Part shown: in pieces, positions 12,572-24,356 of the stretch
How positions within the stretch are numbered: the stretch's first letter is position 1
Layout: every line of letters begins with the position of its first letter
Assembly: GCF_000003815.2 (NCBI RefSeq)
Contig: NC_049986.1
Location: 12,717,876-12,781,875, forward strand
Direction of reading: 5' to 3'
DNA: 64,000 nt
Source of the DNA: Branchiostoma floridae
Taxonomy: Eukaryota > Chordata > Leptocardii > Amphioxiformes > Branchiostomatidae
The notes under the pieces: generated by a model
The model's input: only the letters and a program-made list of their open reading frames with translations
Told to the model about the DNA's origin: nothing
The model's database searches: none
Made by a program: the position numbers and the translations under genes

Positions 12572-12765
12572 TCACTTTGTCTTGCAGCCTAATGACAGCA
12601 TTATCTGACAGTTTTAAATACCATCCAGACATTCATTTTATCTTGTCTTATTTTCAGCGTGTGCAAGTTGTAATTTCCATCGCCAAACTTCGCCTTTGGT
12701 ATCTGTGGAGCCGTGCGCTAAAGGGACAGAGAGAGGCCAGCCAGCGTCGCCATTTGTGGTCAAAC

Positions 12766-15700
12766 ATGGAGACATTTCAAGTCTGTCTTGCCCTTCTGTG
12801 TCTGGGCGTCTTGACAGGTAAGATTGCTTTATTTGTACTTTGCGTTCGTTGTGGTCGCAAAGATAAAGCATATTTGTAAAAATAGACTGTTAAGAAAGGG
12901 TAAAATGTATAAATTTGCAATCTCTCTTCTACAACGTAAAAAGTATGAAGAAACTGCAATGCTGTAGGGTCAACGGGTCGATCCTGAGAGGTCTCAGTAG
13001 GATGCAAAGTTAATGGATATGATGTTCATGTATATTGTACATGTACGTACGCGCGCACACACACACACACGCACACACACAAACACACACACACACACAC
13101 ACACGCACACGCGAATTCACTTGGCTCCACTATCACATCTGACACCCAACTTTTTAACTTGAAACTGTTAAAAGATGAATGAATGTGGCATAGATATATC
13201 TGTATCATTGTACATGTGCACTTTCAGCTTCGTACGGAGCCTATGTGAAATGTTGATTGAAAAGCCCCTGACCGGTACGTGCATATTGATATTACTAGAA
13301 TAAATAAGTAGATGACATATGGATATCAGTATATATGATACCCATATAGCATATGGACAGTTACTAGCAGTACGATATGTATCATACGGACAAGCTAGCC
13401 ATCAAGTAAGCAAGGGTGATAAAATCTTGGATCCTATTTCACCATAGAAGTAGCAGAATCATGTGGTGGCAATCTGGTAGCCACGGAGACGACACAGTTT
13501 CTAACGTCCCCGAACTATCCCAACAACTACGTGGACAACCTGAACTGTCACTGGACTATCCAGGCTCCGTCTGACCACACCATCATCGCAGAGGTCACCG
13601 ACATGGACATCGAGCAGGACAGTGGCTGTCCATACGACTCTCTCTGGTTCTACGAAAATGTAAGTTTGTCATGCTACGGTAGAGTGCGAGCAGGGAATTT
13701 GAGCAGAGTAAAATACGTTCTTCTCCAAGGAAAAATGTATAAATGTACCAGGGGAAATAAAATCCCGACAAACGCTATTTAACAGGAATTGCATGTGACA
13801 TGTAATCCATTTTGTGAGACCATCAACCGATGATGCTGTTAAAAAAAAATAAAGTTTTAGGAGATGACAAAAGTTTGATCTTACTACATTGAAGGAACAG
13901 TTTATATTTTTTAGCCCACAAGGGTCTCTTTGCAATTGTTGTCTTTATTTCGGAATTGCTGTCAAACATTGCTTGCTGGCTTAACGCTTACAAACTGTTG
14001 TCTTTGATTAACGAACACACGACCAGCACGTGTAGTGTTTGCGTGTAGATCTAGCTTACTGATTTGTAAATGCCAATGCAATGCTTTCTCACAGGGTATC
14101 ACCAGTAACAAGTACTGTGGGGCCGGTAGCGTTCCAGCCTTCGACACTACGACCTCTCGTCTGGATGTTTACTTCGTCACCGATACTTCCATTCAAGCAA
14201 GGGGCTTCCAACTCAGCTACAGGGCAGTCTGTGAGTGGACAATCAAAAATTTTGTTTTGAAAGAGAATGTTATTATCATCAATGTGATAATAACATTATT
14301 TTATAACATTATATGCACAGTTTTGTGGTATTTGCTGAAAGAAGTGCTATGAGAGATGACAGCTGATTAACGTGTGTATCTGCACATGTGCCATGGTATC
14401 AAACGACACCACGGCACATATGGCTACATGTATGTGCTCATGCCATGTTGATACACATACGGGCTACGTGCACATGCCATGTTGATATACGTTTCATCAT
14501 CACTGTGATTTTGCCAGTCTATATCAGGAAACAGCAGTTTGGATAAAACCCATGTCAAAAATCATCATTTATGATCACATGCCACCATATCAATGTAATG
14601 ATTACGTATTAATTTGGGATCTTTCGTGTTCCACTGCCTCAGGAAAAGAAGTCGAACTCAACAAGTTACAGTTTAGAGTTAGCTTTTAGACAAGAGTAGA
14701 CATATTCTATACTGTTCTACAATTTTGTTTGTTTGTCTCCTTTTATGGGGCCTCGTGCAAATAGTCGCAATGAACTATTATCATTTTAAAGAAATGTCAT
14801 TAGGTAACTTTATCTATATCCGTTGTGTCTTAGCCGCAGGAGGAAGGATACGGCTTGCAGGAGGGTCCACCCCGAACAAGGGCCGTGTGGAGCTCCTGTC
14901 CGGCGGGTACTGGGGGACCATCTGTGACGACCTGTGGGACATCAATGACGCACACGTCGTCTGTAGGATGCTGGGATACCACAGGGCATTGTCCTCCCAT
15001 GGCTCGGCCTTCTTTGGTCCAGGTGAGCATCCATGAACACTTGCGCTATTACTCTGTGACGGAGGGTAACCTCAGTCGCATTTCGCATTGTCGCATTCGC
15101 ATGTAGTTTGGAATGTCGTCGGTAGCTGTTTGTATAATCGATGTAATAATTTCAGAATTCACCCCTATATACCTGGCATTGTGGTTTGGGGGTTTGGTAA
15201 TTAGTCCAAGCAGATATGGGGTTACCGGTTTGTGGTGTCTAATGTACACAACAGCCGTTGCGGCAGATGAATACCTAAACAGACTCTGGCTTTCTAGGAC
15301 ATTGCATTGGTTAATGCCAGCCTGGTGTTATAATGCTTTGGCCTCTTTTACATACAGGATTTTCTTAGAGGTTAGTGGGACGAAGTTTTAGGACGTTTTC
15401 ATGACACAATTCAATCCCAACCAAACCAAGTCCAAACAAATACCATCCGTAACTCCGCCTCCGGCTTCCCTCTGCAGGTTCGGGAGACATTGTTCTAGAC
15501 GATGTGCAGTGCAGCGGGACCGAGGAGACGATATTCCAGTGTCCTGCCGTTACTAACTCGGACTGTACCCACTCAGAAGACGCAGGAGTCATTTGCGACC
15601 CTTATAGTAAGCCCTTATTATGGTCTCATATATTTAGCCGGCAACTGGCCGAGATATAAGTATACATTCGTAAATCAGGTTATGATAGGCAAGGGATAGA

Positions 15701-18700
15701 CAGCCGGGAAACCAACCTAGACTAAATTTCATACATTGGTCAATCCTTTTATGGCGATCAAATTACTTATGTTTCTGTCTTAAATTTTGCAACTATAAAC
15801 TATTGATATTACCAGTGTCGGAAAATTAAAAACACTTTCAATGTTAAGCTAGCGACCGTTGCGCATTGCATGGTTTTGACTGTCTTAGGCTAACGTCACA
15901 TTTCCAAACCGGGTCCCGGCCGGGCTGTTGGTGGCAACGAAAAATAGACACAAATAATGCTCTTCACGTCTTGTGTAGTTTGACGTCTTTTATATCATTC
16001 TTTTCGTTCCTGAAAGCTACCCGGCCGGACCCCGGTTTGGAAATGTGACGTAGGCCTTAAGCGTTGCATAGAATGTTGTTCCTAATTCCTGTTGACCCTG
16101 ACCCCTACCAGTCCGCCCGTGCGCTGACCTGCCGGACCCAGCGAACGGTTACGTGACGTACGACCAGGCCTACGCGCTGTACCACTGCGATCGTGGATAC
16201 GAGATCTCCGGGACGCCGAATCGGACCTGCGCGGAGAACGGAGCCTGGGTCGGCCCCGAGCCGTCGTGTAAACGTCAGTATATCGTGACTTCTTACGTAT
16301 CACAAAAAGCTCTAGCTCATTCTCTTACCCTGATAGTAGTAGATTGGCTTTTCACTTGAGCAGCAGTTTATTTTAGGTCGCTTGTAGAGACTGCTATAAA
16401 AGGCAAAGTGACTTGAAACCCAAAGTCTTTTTGAGCGGCATTTGATGGTACAAGGCAAAGGCCGTCAACTCGCTATCCGTACGATATTGTACTATGAACT
16501 TTTCCGGTGGTTTTCAATTAAGTCTTTGGAGAGCGATAACAACGACATTTTTTAGGTGAATTGCCCTGTTTTCTACCTGGACGGCATTGGAAGTCTTTTC
16601 TCGGCGGGTCTGAAGTGCTTTCGCACCGCGTGTCTTTATGGGCCACGGTAGGATTTCATTGAGTACAGGTATCTACTCCCCTCAATACATGTCCCATAGG
16701 TGTCAGCTGTCAGTTGCCTGATGACCTGCCGAACGGGTACTACACGTACGTCGGTCTGCAGTACATGGACACCATGACGTACAGCTGCGATCCCGGGTTC
16801 ACGTACGGTCACCCAGACAACAACAAGAACACGTTTGTCTGCGGTCCTGACGGGACGTGGGACTACACGACCCTACCAACCTGCACAGGTGCAATCTTTT
16901 CTGCTGTTATACGACGTAGATTAAAGTCAAAGTTAAATAATCCTCATACCAAATGGTATATAGGGCGGCGCATATCTCCATTTATTTGCCCTTGGGTCAG
17001 ACAGTTTTGCAAGCACTACAGAAGGGCGCCAGTGAAAGCACTATGTGTTCAACTACCACACCCTTTCCCATTAGTGGCTGTTGTAGGTAAAAGCAACCGT
17101 TTACACCCAAAATCTGATGCAGTAGAATTGAGTAGAGCACGAGGAATGACAAGTCTACTAAATACACCCGCGTTAGATCAAGATAGGATTTATTTACCCC
17201 AAACTGTGAGATATTTAAATGCACCCAACTGTTAACAAAAATGTTAATCAATCGCGTGTGACTCCATGTGTACTGTGGAATTTCACGCCTGCATTCTGGT
17301 TCTCCCTGCATACCTGTGTTCAATACCATACAACCATCCATTATACGAGTATGATTACTACAGCAACCTGTGGCAATAACGACCTCCTGACCGACGACAG
17401 CGGAGTGTTGTACAGTCCAGGCTTCCCCGGGAACTACCAGAACCGCCAGCGCTGCACGTGGGTGCTGAGACCCAGGGATAACCACCTCGCGCTCTTCCAG
17501 CTTCACTTCCTACAGACCGAACACTTCTACGACAAACTGACAGTCTATGAGGTGCTTTTTTATTACGAGATAATATCTTTGTTAATGATTAGTCAAGATA
17601 ACAGTTCAACAACCAAAATCGGAGGTGATGTGGACATTAGTAGGCATCTGACATTAAGAAATTGTATTTAAAGGATGTGCCAGAATAAAAATCAATACTT
17701 TAACTTTCTCATCAACGAAGCAATAGCTTTTGACTGACAAGTTTGTTCTTTGAACGTAAGGGTTCCAGTGAAAGCGGCGACGTCATCGTTTCGTTGTCAG
17801 GGAGGTATCCACCAGATGACGTGTTCTCGTCCAAGACCACAGACGACATTTACGTTGTGTTGGAAACCGATGCCACGAACACCGACCGGGGCTTCAACCT
17901 CACATACTGGGGTGAGATACTTTTCACTTGGCGATTGAAAATGAAGCGTAAAGAGACCATAAGAATGGCTGCAGAATATCTCCAATCACGTAACCAGTGT
18001 TCCTGGCTAATCTAATGTAACCATACAAGTCCCCGTCATTCCGGAACGGATTTCATGACTTCATTGCAATTGTCCTTAGTTGTCTATGTAATAATTATGA
18101 TTGTAAAACTGCCACTATATTAGTACTATGACCAACATCAACAGCTATACCGTATTCTATGCGAGACGAACATTTTGCACTGCTTGTTCTTGCCAGTTGG
18201 AAATACAACTTTACCTGACCATATCAAAACGCCGATGGTGCTCACTAGTGAGCAATGAAACAACAACTCACCATTTCTGGGTTATCTTCTTTCTCTGCAG
18301 CTTCCGACTGCCCCTTCCCTCCCTCCATCTCTAACGGAGTCAGCAGCTTCTCTGGACAGCTGGCAGGTGCGACGCTGCAGTACAGCTGTGACCCTGGCCA
18401 CGTGCTGATAGGTGCTCCCAACACCACCTGTGTGGAAGGTGTCGGGTGGTCTGCGCCGGAACCCACCTGTCAAAGTACGACACTTGCTTTTCAACGTAGC
18501 CTTAACACACTTGTGGCTGCTTTTACGCAAGAACAGTATCATCATATACGCTCAGCAACGTATAAAAAAGTATTTCACAGGAAAGTACTTACGGAATTTG
18601 GTAGGTGAGTATTGGCGAAATAAAGAAACTTTTAGGTTTGTGGCTTCTTTATAAACAGAACAACATTCTCTTTACGATTCTTGCCTACACAGTTGTCACC

Positions 18701-21700
18701 TGCCCCGCCCTGCCATCTCCAAGCCAATTGGTCGTCTCGAATCACGTGTGTATGACGTACGGCTGTTCGGCCTCGTTCTCGTGCTCCACCGGGTTCGAGC
18801 TGACCCCTGACAGCCCCGGCCAGACGGTGTGCCAAGCAGATGGGACGTGGAGTGGACAGGAGCCTGCTTGTCAGGGTAAGCTGGGGTCAAGTCAGACTGA
18901 TTCTATCGATGGCATCCTCGGAAGAAATCCAATCTGCTGGGAGAGGGTAAATAGAAAATGACAATCAATCGTAACAAAACCTGACCGTGGGCTGATAGAT
19001 TTCTTAGGGTATAATCAGCATCTCAACGGACGACTTTTTAGATTTTATCTTATACTATACTATAACAAACATAGTCATGAACAAAATCTGTGACTTCGTG
19101 GAGGGAAGTGTCTTTCATTGGCTCCAAATCTTGACTTTCCAGTACCTTGCATTTTCTCTTTTGCAGAATCTGGTAGGTAGAGAAGCTCTAAATCTTTGCT
19201 CGTAAAAATCCAATGTTTCGTATAATCGCTACAGTGATCCATTGCCCAGCCCTGCAGCGGCCAGAGTACGGGAAGATCCTCGGCAACGAAACCGCCTGGG
19301 GTTCCGTCATCGAGTTCGAGTGCAAGTACGGGTTTAGTCAGGGCAGTACCTTCCGGACCTGCCAGGGGGCGGGCACATGGTCCGGAAATGACGTCATCTG
19401 TAAGGGTAAGTCACAAGCAAATGGTATTGTCTCAATGTTTCACCATCATTTTCTGTCCTATCTCATTACATTTCAGGAATGTTTGCATCTCAAAATTACA
19501 TTATAACTTGTATTCAAAGCATGTCAAAACGTCGTTAATGACTCTATATTTCATTATGTTAATGTGCCTCTCCAGCTCCAATACAGTGCGAGTTTGAAGC
19601 CGACTTCTGCAGCTACGAGCAGGGCAGATCTGACGACTTCGACTGGACAAGAACCAACAGAGAGACTACCTCACCAGGCACAGGCCCCAGTAGTGGGTAT
19701 GGGGGCCTAGGTGAGACGTTCATTAATGTATCAATAATGATATTAAACTAACATTGCAACACCTTAAATATTTCAATCCTATCCTGTGATCGAATACGGA
19801 CATAAAAGCTATATCTTTCCCTTCCGCCATGGCATACGTGGAGTACATATAACTAAGTAGTTTATACCAATACGCATCGTTCAGTGGATTTCGCTAACGC
19901 CGTAGATAGATTGGACCTTCAACTAGTTAAATTGTATCCTGCTGTTTTTTCATATGTTTGTTATTCTGTTATCAGTCATGTCTGTTATCAGCACCCTCAC
20001 ACTCAGGGTTGACAATCACGGCAAAGCCTATGATATCACCCCTGACAAATCAGCCACAGTATTCGGTTATTAGGGGTGCCTTGCTTATGAATATTAATGA
20101 GCTTGCCCTTATATGGGCAGTCAGCCGTTGGGGATCGGGCGTTGGCATGGTGAGCAAACAAAGTCATGGTAATACGTAACATGATTGGCTGATAGCTTCC
20201 CAGCGGCCTTTGCGAGACAGCTTGCGACAACAACAAGCCCAAGAAAGGCCTATTCTCTGATTGGTCGACAGCTTGTTTGTGGCGACAATCATAATAGCCA
20301 CTAATAGGGCATGGGATAGCAGGGCCCCATAAGGTAGTGCCGTTGGGGACCGGGCGTTAGGAGGATGGTTATCAGTGACCTGTACCTAGCCCGTCGAGGC
20401 ATGAATGTACAATAAAGGTCTTTCATTCATTCATTGACAATTAGCCTACTCTCCAATATGGTAGCTGTTTGGCACCTAATTTCTAGGTTACGGGCTTAGG
20501 CTTCCTTCACTAATACTCCGTGAATAGTTTCGTCAGGTTGGTACATTCTAAATACTTTACGTTGTGACAGCATCTGAACTGTGAGCAGCGACACCTGTCC
20601 TGCAGTGCAATTTCAACCAGTCAGAATTATCCTGAAGAAGGTGACAGGCGATCACCGAAACGTTGGTTGTGAATAAAACAATGGTTGTGTAAAATGAGTC
20701 TCTTTATTTTCTAGCTAATATTGTTTTCTTCTCCAGGCTACTACGCGTATATCGAGTCCTCGCCCCCGCATAGAGCGGGTGACGTCGCCCGACTCATCAG
20801 CCAGGAGTTCGAACCGGAGGGCTGTGCGCAGCTGCAGTTCCACTATCACATGTTAGGGGACGCCATCGATACCCTCAATGTGTACATAGAGACAAGGTAA
20901 TTATGGCAACGGAATCGGGGATCCGGGAAGTAAGATAGTCAAGACTGCCCAAGAAGACCACTGAGAAGTGTGAACAGGTGGTCACTACAGACAGGTCCCT
21001 TTATACTTGTGTCAGTATGGTAACTGGCCAAAAAGTGGTCCCATTGGCCTGGTGGTGCTTTTGTAGAGATGGTCACATGTACAGGTATGACTCTACTGGA
21101 CTTGACGAACCATGGATGCTTCAAAATCGATATACCTAAACCTTTTTTTCCTATCAACTATTGACATCTAATATATTTCATGTTGAATATGTGTCGACTG
21201 TCTAGTTCTATGTAAATTTACCGAACCTCACACCTCACATCACCAGTCCTTTGATATTGAGTAGTAAAGGAAGCCAGGTATCTTTAAAACCTCTCTCTCA
21301 TTGAAGGACCAACAAGCTGGTAAGGGAGCTCGTGTGGTTCAGAAAGGGGGACCAGGGGTCGGCCTGGCAAGAGGCACGGGTCTCCTTCCCACCAGAGGGA
21401 TATCATAAGGTAAGTCTCTGTTTACACGGAATCCTCTTGAGTTTTTTTGTGGCAACCAAAATGTTTCCCTCAGTACACAGAGCATAACATAATACACAGT
21501 ATTGTGCATATGGAGATTCCAAAGACATTTGTCAGCATCCTTTGAAATCTAAACAGAGTGGAAATCTTGACTGAGGATCAAGGAAGACATCTTAAGTAGT
21601 ATATAATGTTTTTTCTTCCCCTCTCCTTTCAGGTGATCTTCGAGGCGTTTGTTGGAAGCTCACACACGAGCGACATTGCCATAGACGCCGTGCGGCTGAT

Positions 21701-23722
21701 ACAGCAGCCATGTGCAGGTAGGAACACACAGTTACAGAGGATTTCGACAGCATGGGCTACTAATGCAAAGAAAAGTAAAGAAAATATTGAGTTTCTGTGC
21801 TAGAAGAAAATAGAAATAGTGGGAGACAATTTTATTGTCCCTATAAGCTCTTTCGCAAATTCGACTACGCATGCACGGGAGACGGGAATTCTGGGTAATA
21901 TGTGAAAGGTGAAGGCCCCTGAGTCCCTGACTATAAACATTCCGCCAGTTGACCATCTCAACATTGTTACGCAAATCGAAACAATGGTCGAGACCAGTTG
22001 ATTATGTCTTAGAGGCCTTAATCTTTGACATTACCCATAGATCCTGTTGCCCGCGCATTCGCAATTGAGTCTGCGAACGAGATTAGTGTCCAATTGTTAC
22101 TGTCCTCAAGACTCTATGATGAAGAAAATCATCATCATAATTTGAGATGACAATTAGGTAACTATCACGGTACACTATCTGTACTATAAAAGAAGAGGTA
22201 ATATGACTATATTATTGGCAGATCCCACAACAGAGCAACCGACGACAGCAGAGCCAACCCCCACCATACCTCCGACTGAAGAGATCACCACTTTGCCGTA
22301 CACACCTAGCGTCACGGTACAAACTGATGCAGGGATAACCAACGTAACAACCACCGCACCAGCCACTGTTAACGTAGAGCCGAGCACAACTCCGGTGACA
22401 ATGGTTGATTCTACAATGGTCACTACTGGCCAACCAAGCGCATCGACATCTATCCAAGAGATCACCTCTGTGCCACCAACGACACTAGCGGCCACTCTGG
22501 TTCCCGTAACAGGTTGTTACAACTTTAATTTGGCCGTCCCGCCCTCCTTCCTTCCTTCCTTCCCTCCTTCCCTCCCTCCCTCCCCACACACACCAAAAAA
22601 GAAACGAAGCTGTCATATCGACAATGCAGACACACATATTACTTAGGGCAGAGGTACTGTCAAAATTTGAAGTGTAATGTTACGCCGATAAAAGTATGAA
22701 TAATACTAACAAAAGCTGTTCCCTTTTAAGACCTACGTCACATATCCTAGACGGGGCCCGGTCGGGCTGTTTGCGGAAACGAAATATTAAAGTTTATGCC
22801 AAAAAATATGCACAAGACATGCCGTTGCATCATTGTGGGTTGGTTTCATGTTTTTGTTGTCTTTTAAATCGTATCTTTCGTTCCCCAAAACTGGCCAACC
22901 AGGCCCCTTTGTGGAAATGTGACGTTTATAGCCTATATATGGTGGTGTTCACCTACTTTCTCTTGCTCCTGCAGACTGCAGGATAGACCAGCACATCCCT
23001 GGGGATGGCATAGACATCATCAGCTCCCCGAACTACCCCGAGCAGTACCCTCCCAACCTGGACTGCTGGTACGTCATCACCACAGACCCGGGCTACTCAC
23101 TGCAAGTCAACATTTTGAATTTTGACCTGCCTGGCAGCCCTACGGACAATAACGTCACATCCGGCGGATGCACGGATGATTATTTGGAAGTCCATGCGTG
23201 AGTCAAGAAATTATTCAATAGCTATTATAGCAATTTCTACTTTTAAACTCTTGTCGATTGTCCTTTGAAGATATTTCCATGGCAGTAGTGGTCAGTAGTT
23301 TGGTGCTTGTTGAAATTACAGTTTCCTGGCAATCTAATGTTAAATTTCTGTTAAGGTTTCTTCCCTGGCTAAATTGGTATTTTAGGCTTCTTTTATTTTC
23401 TCAGTAATAAATTAGAGAAGAATGAATGGAGTTATAATGAATATTGATAGCTTGGCACAAAAGAATTCTAGATATGATTTTTTTTAATCTATGGATGGCG
23501 TCATAGAGTTTCATTCCCCCTATGAAAACCAAGAAGTCTTTTGTCCGACATTTCAGACCGCTAGGAGGTCCGCCCTCCCAGCGGTACTGTGGACAGGCGT
23601 TATCCCCGGGAACAACATTCTCGTCCAACGCGACGTTTGCCCTGCACTTCGTGACGGACGGAGTCAACGCCTCAGGAGGGTTCAGCGCTATCATCCGCAG
23701 TGTTCCTTCGTCATTGGCTTGA
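12766..23722 (+). CDS. Secreted CUB-SRCR-sushi-CUB-sushi-MAM-CUB mosaic protein
   Basis: Nineteen exons: 12766-12817, 13448-13659, 14095-14230, 14834-15022, 15478-15606, 16112-16273, 16700-16888, 17364-17551, 17761-17911, 18301-18474, 18693-18875, 19235-19405, 19576-19710, 20737-20896, 21307-21409, 21633-21717, 22222-22512, 22975-23197, 23557-23722. They sum to 3,099 nt, i.e. 1,032 aa plus TGA. Domains by residue: signal peptide [21 protein letters not shown] 18-133 (four Cys, TSPNYPNNY), SRCR 134-239 (six Cys, [11 protein letters not shown]), sushi 240-293 and 294-356, CUB 357-469 (only two Cys, SPGFPGNY), sushi 470-527, 528-588 and 589-645, MAM 646-806 ([15 protein letters not shown]), Thr/Ser/Pro linker 807-903, CUB 904-1032 (four Cys, SSPNYPEQY). 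There is no membrane segment, so the product should be secreted. Acceptor-like TTATTTTCAG ending at 12658 allows an upstream untranslated exon. Domain order resembles DMBT1-like mucosal scavenger proteins in style, but this exact order is not one I recognise. Confidence 0.93.
13051..13112. repeat. (CA)n microsatellite
   Basis: Slightly interrupted CA repeats in the first intron of the right mosaic gene. Confidence 0.95.
15112..15165. repeat. Fragment related to the 5839-6307 repeat, inverted
   Basis: ATCGATGTAATAATTTCAGA and TTCACCCCTATAT match the reverse complement of the segment around 5915-5935 and 6155-6175. Located between the SRCR exons of the right mosaic gene. Confidence 0.6.
15888..16056. 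mobile_element. MITE, GGGCCCGG family
   Basis: Inverted ends GGCTAACGTCACATTTCCAA and GGAAATGTGACGTAGGCC surround GGTCCCGGCCGGGC and CCCGGCCGGACCC. It lies in the SRCR-to-sushi intron of the right mosaic gene, the same intron as the copy in the left gene. Confidence 0.8.
20371..20437 (+). mobile_element. 3' tail of a retroposon with (TTCA)n end
   Basis: GACCTGTACCTAGCCC, then AATGTACAATAAAGGTC, then TTCATTCATTCATT. This is the form of a SINE or CR1/L2-type 3' end with a short tandem tail. The upstream part (20000-20370) may belong to it but has no motif I recognise. Located in the first MAM intron of the right mosaic gene. Confidence 0.6.
20628..20715 (+). mobile_element. Penelope-like 3' remnant with hammerhead-like core
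   Basis: CCTGAAGAAGGTGACAGGCG continues to ATCACCGAAACGTTGG. The arms GGTGA and TCACC can pair between CTGAAGA and GAAAC, which resembles the hammerhead core CUGANGA-stem II-GAAA common in Penelope-like elements. A matching stem I/III pair was not verified. Confidence 0.45.
22541..22590. repeat. Pyrimidine-rich (CCTT/CCCT)n tract
   Basis: Runs of CCTT and CCCT just after the donor of the Thr-rich linker exon of the right mosaic gene. Confidence 0.9.
22729..22934. mobile_element. MITE, GGGCCCGG family, diverged copy
   Basis: Starts AGACCTACGTCACAT with ACGGGGCCCGGTCGGGC and ends CCAGGCCCC, GTGGAAATGTGACGT. The interior has GGAAACGAAATATTAAAG and TTGTCTTTTAAATCGTA as in its relatives. It lies in the intron before the last CUB of the right mosaic gene. 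Confidence 0.7.
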
Positions 23723-23794
23723 GGGCAAACCAAGTATCTAAGTTCGTAGACGAACATAAAAGTCGCTATATGCAATGGTAGTATGCCACATACA

Positions 23795-23800
23795 ATAAAG
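23795..23800 (+). promoter_or_regulatory. Polyadenylation signal of right mosaic gene
   Basis: AATAAA lies 73 nt after the TGA at 23720-23722. Confidence 0.65.
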
Positions 23801-24356
23801 AAAACACTTATAACACACAAGACGCTCGTTTTTTTTAAAGAGATATAGATATCGTTATATTGTCCTTGCAGTACAAATCATTACGCCCTAACCCCGGCTA
23901 CTATAGCTACATTCTTCTGTCAATTCTGTCAGCTATGGCAGCCTTTTAGAAAGTTAAAAGTAAGTACTTGAATTTTAGTATGTCGTTAACGAGATTGATA
24001 AGTCATTGAATATCATGGCGAGCATCATGTCACCATGCAACATGAGCAACTGTCCTTTTCTTTTGAAAAGTTTGAAAATGATATCCTATCATCCGTTTGA
24101 GCAGTTATAAAGACGGGAACAATGATTTGAATGCTCGGTGATACCTAGTAGACATCAGAGCGGATCTATATATTGATAATCCATCGTGTTGTCAATGCAT
24201 AAATTGATTGTCGACAGCTACGATATCATCTTTATTAGATCCGCGTTATCATTGTGCATTTTTCCGAGATGCCTTATATGTGTGGCACGAGGACTTCTAA
24301 GACTCAATTCAATAGTATTGATGTGCAAAAAGGAGACTTTAAAGTCAAATTTCGAC
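23801..24356. other. Convergent intergenic gap
   Basis: Separates the end of the right mosaic gene from the end of the oxidase gene on the other strand. No gene or repeat recognised. Confidence 0.6.

Larger units (their letters stand above)
11142..12765. promoter_or_regulatory. Divergent intergenic region of the two mosaic genes
   Basis: About 1.6 kb separates the start codons of two opposite-strand paralogs. The minus gene has a TATA-like box at 11214-11220. TTTTAAATA at 12612-12620 could serve the plus gene. The middle (11880-12300) is rich in CGTA and GCGCAT words but I see no clear element boundary. One Cys-rich open frame lies at 12383-12571. Confidence 0.5.

Noticed and set aside
7451-16056. 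MITE shared by both mosaic genes before their duplication
   Set aside because: The copies have the same plus-strand orientation although the genes are inverted, so simple inheritance does not explain them.
22184-22495. Minus-strand 103-codon frame rich in Val and Ser
   Set aside because: It is the antisense shadow of the Thr/Pro-rich linker exon.
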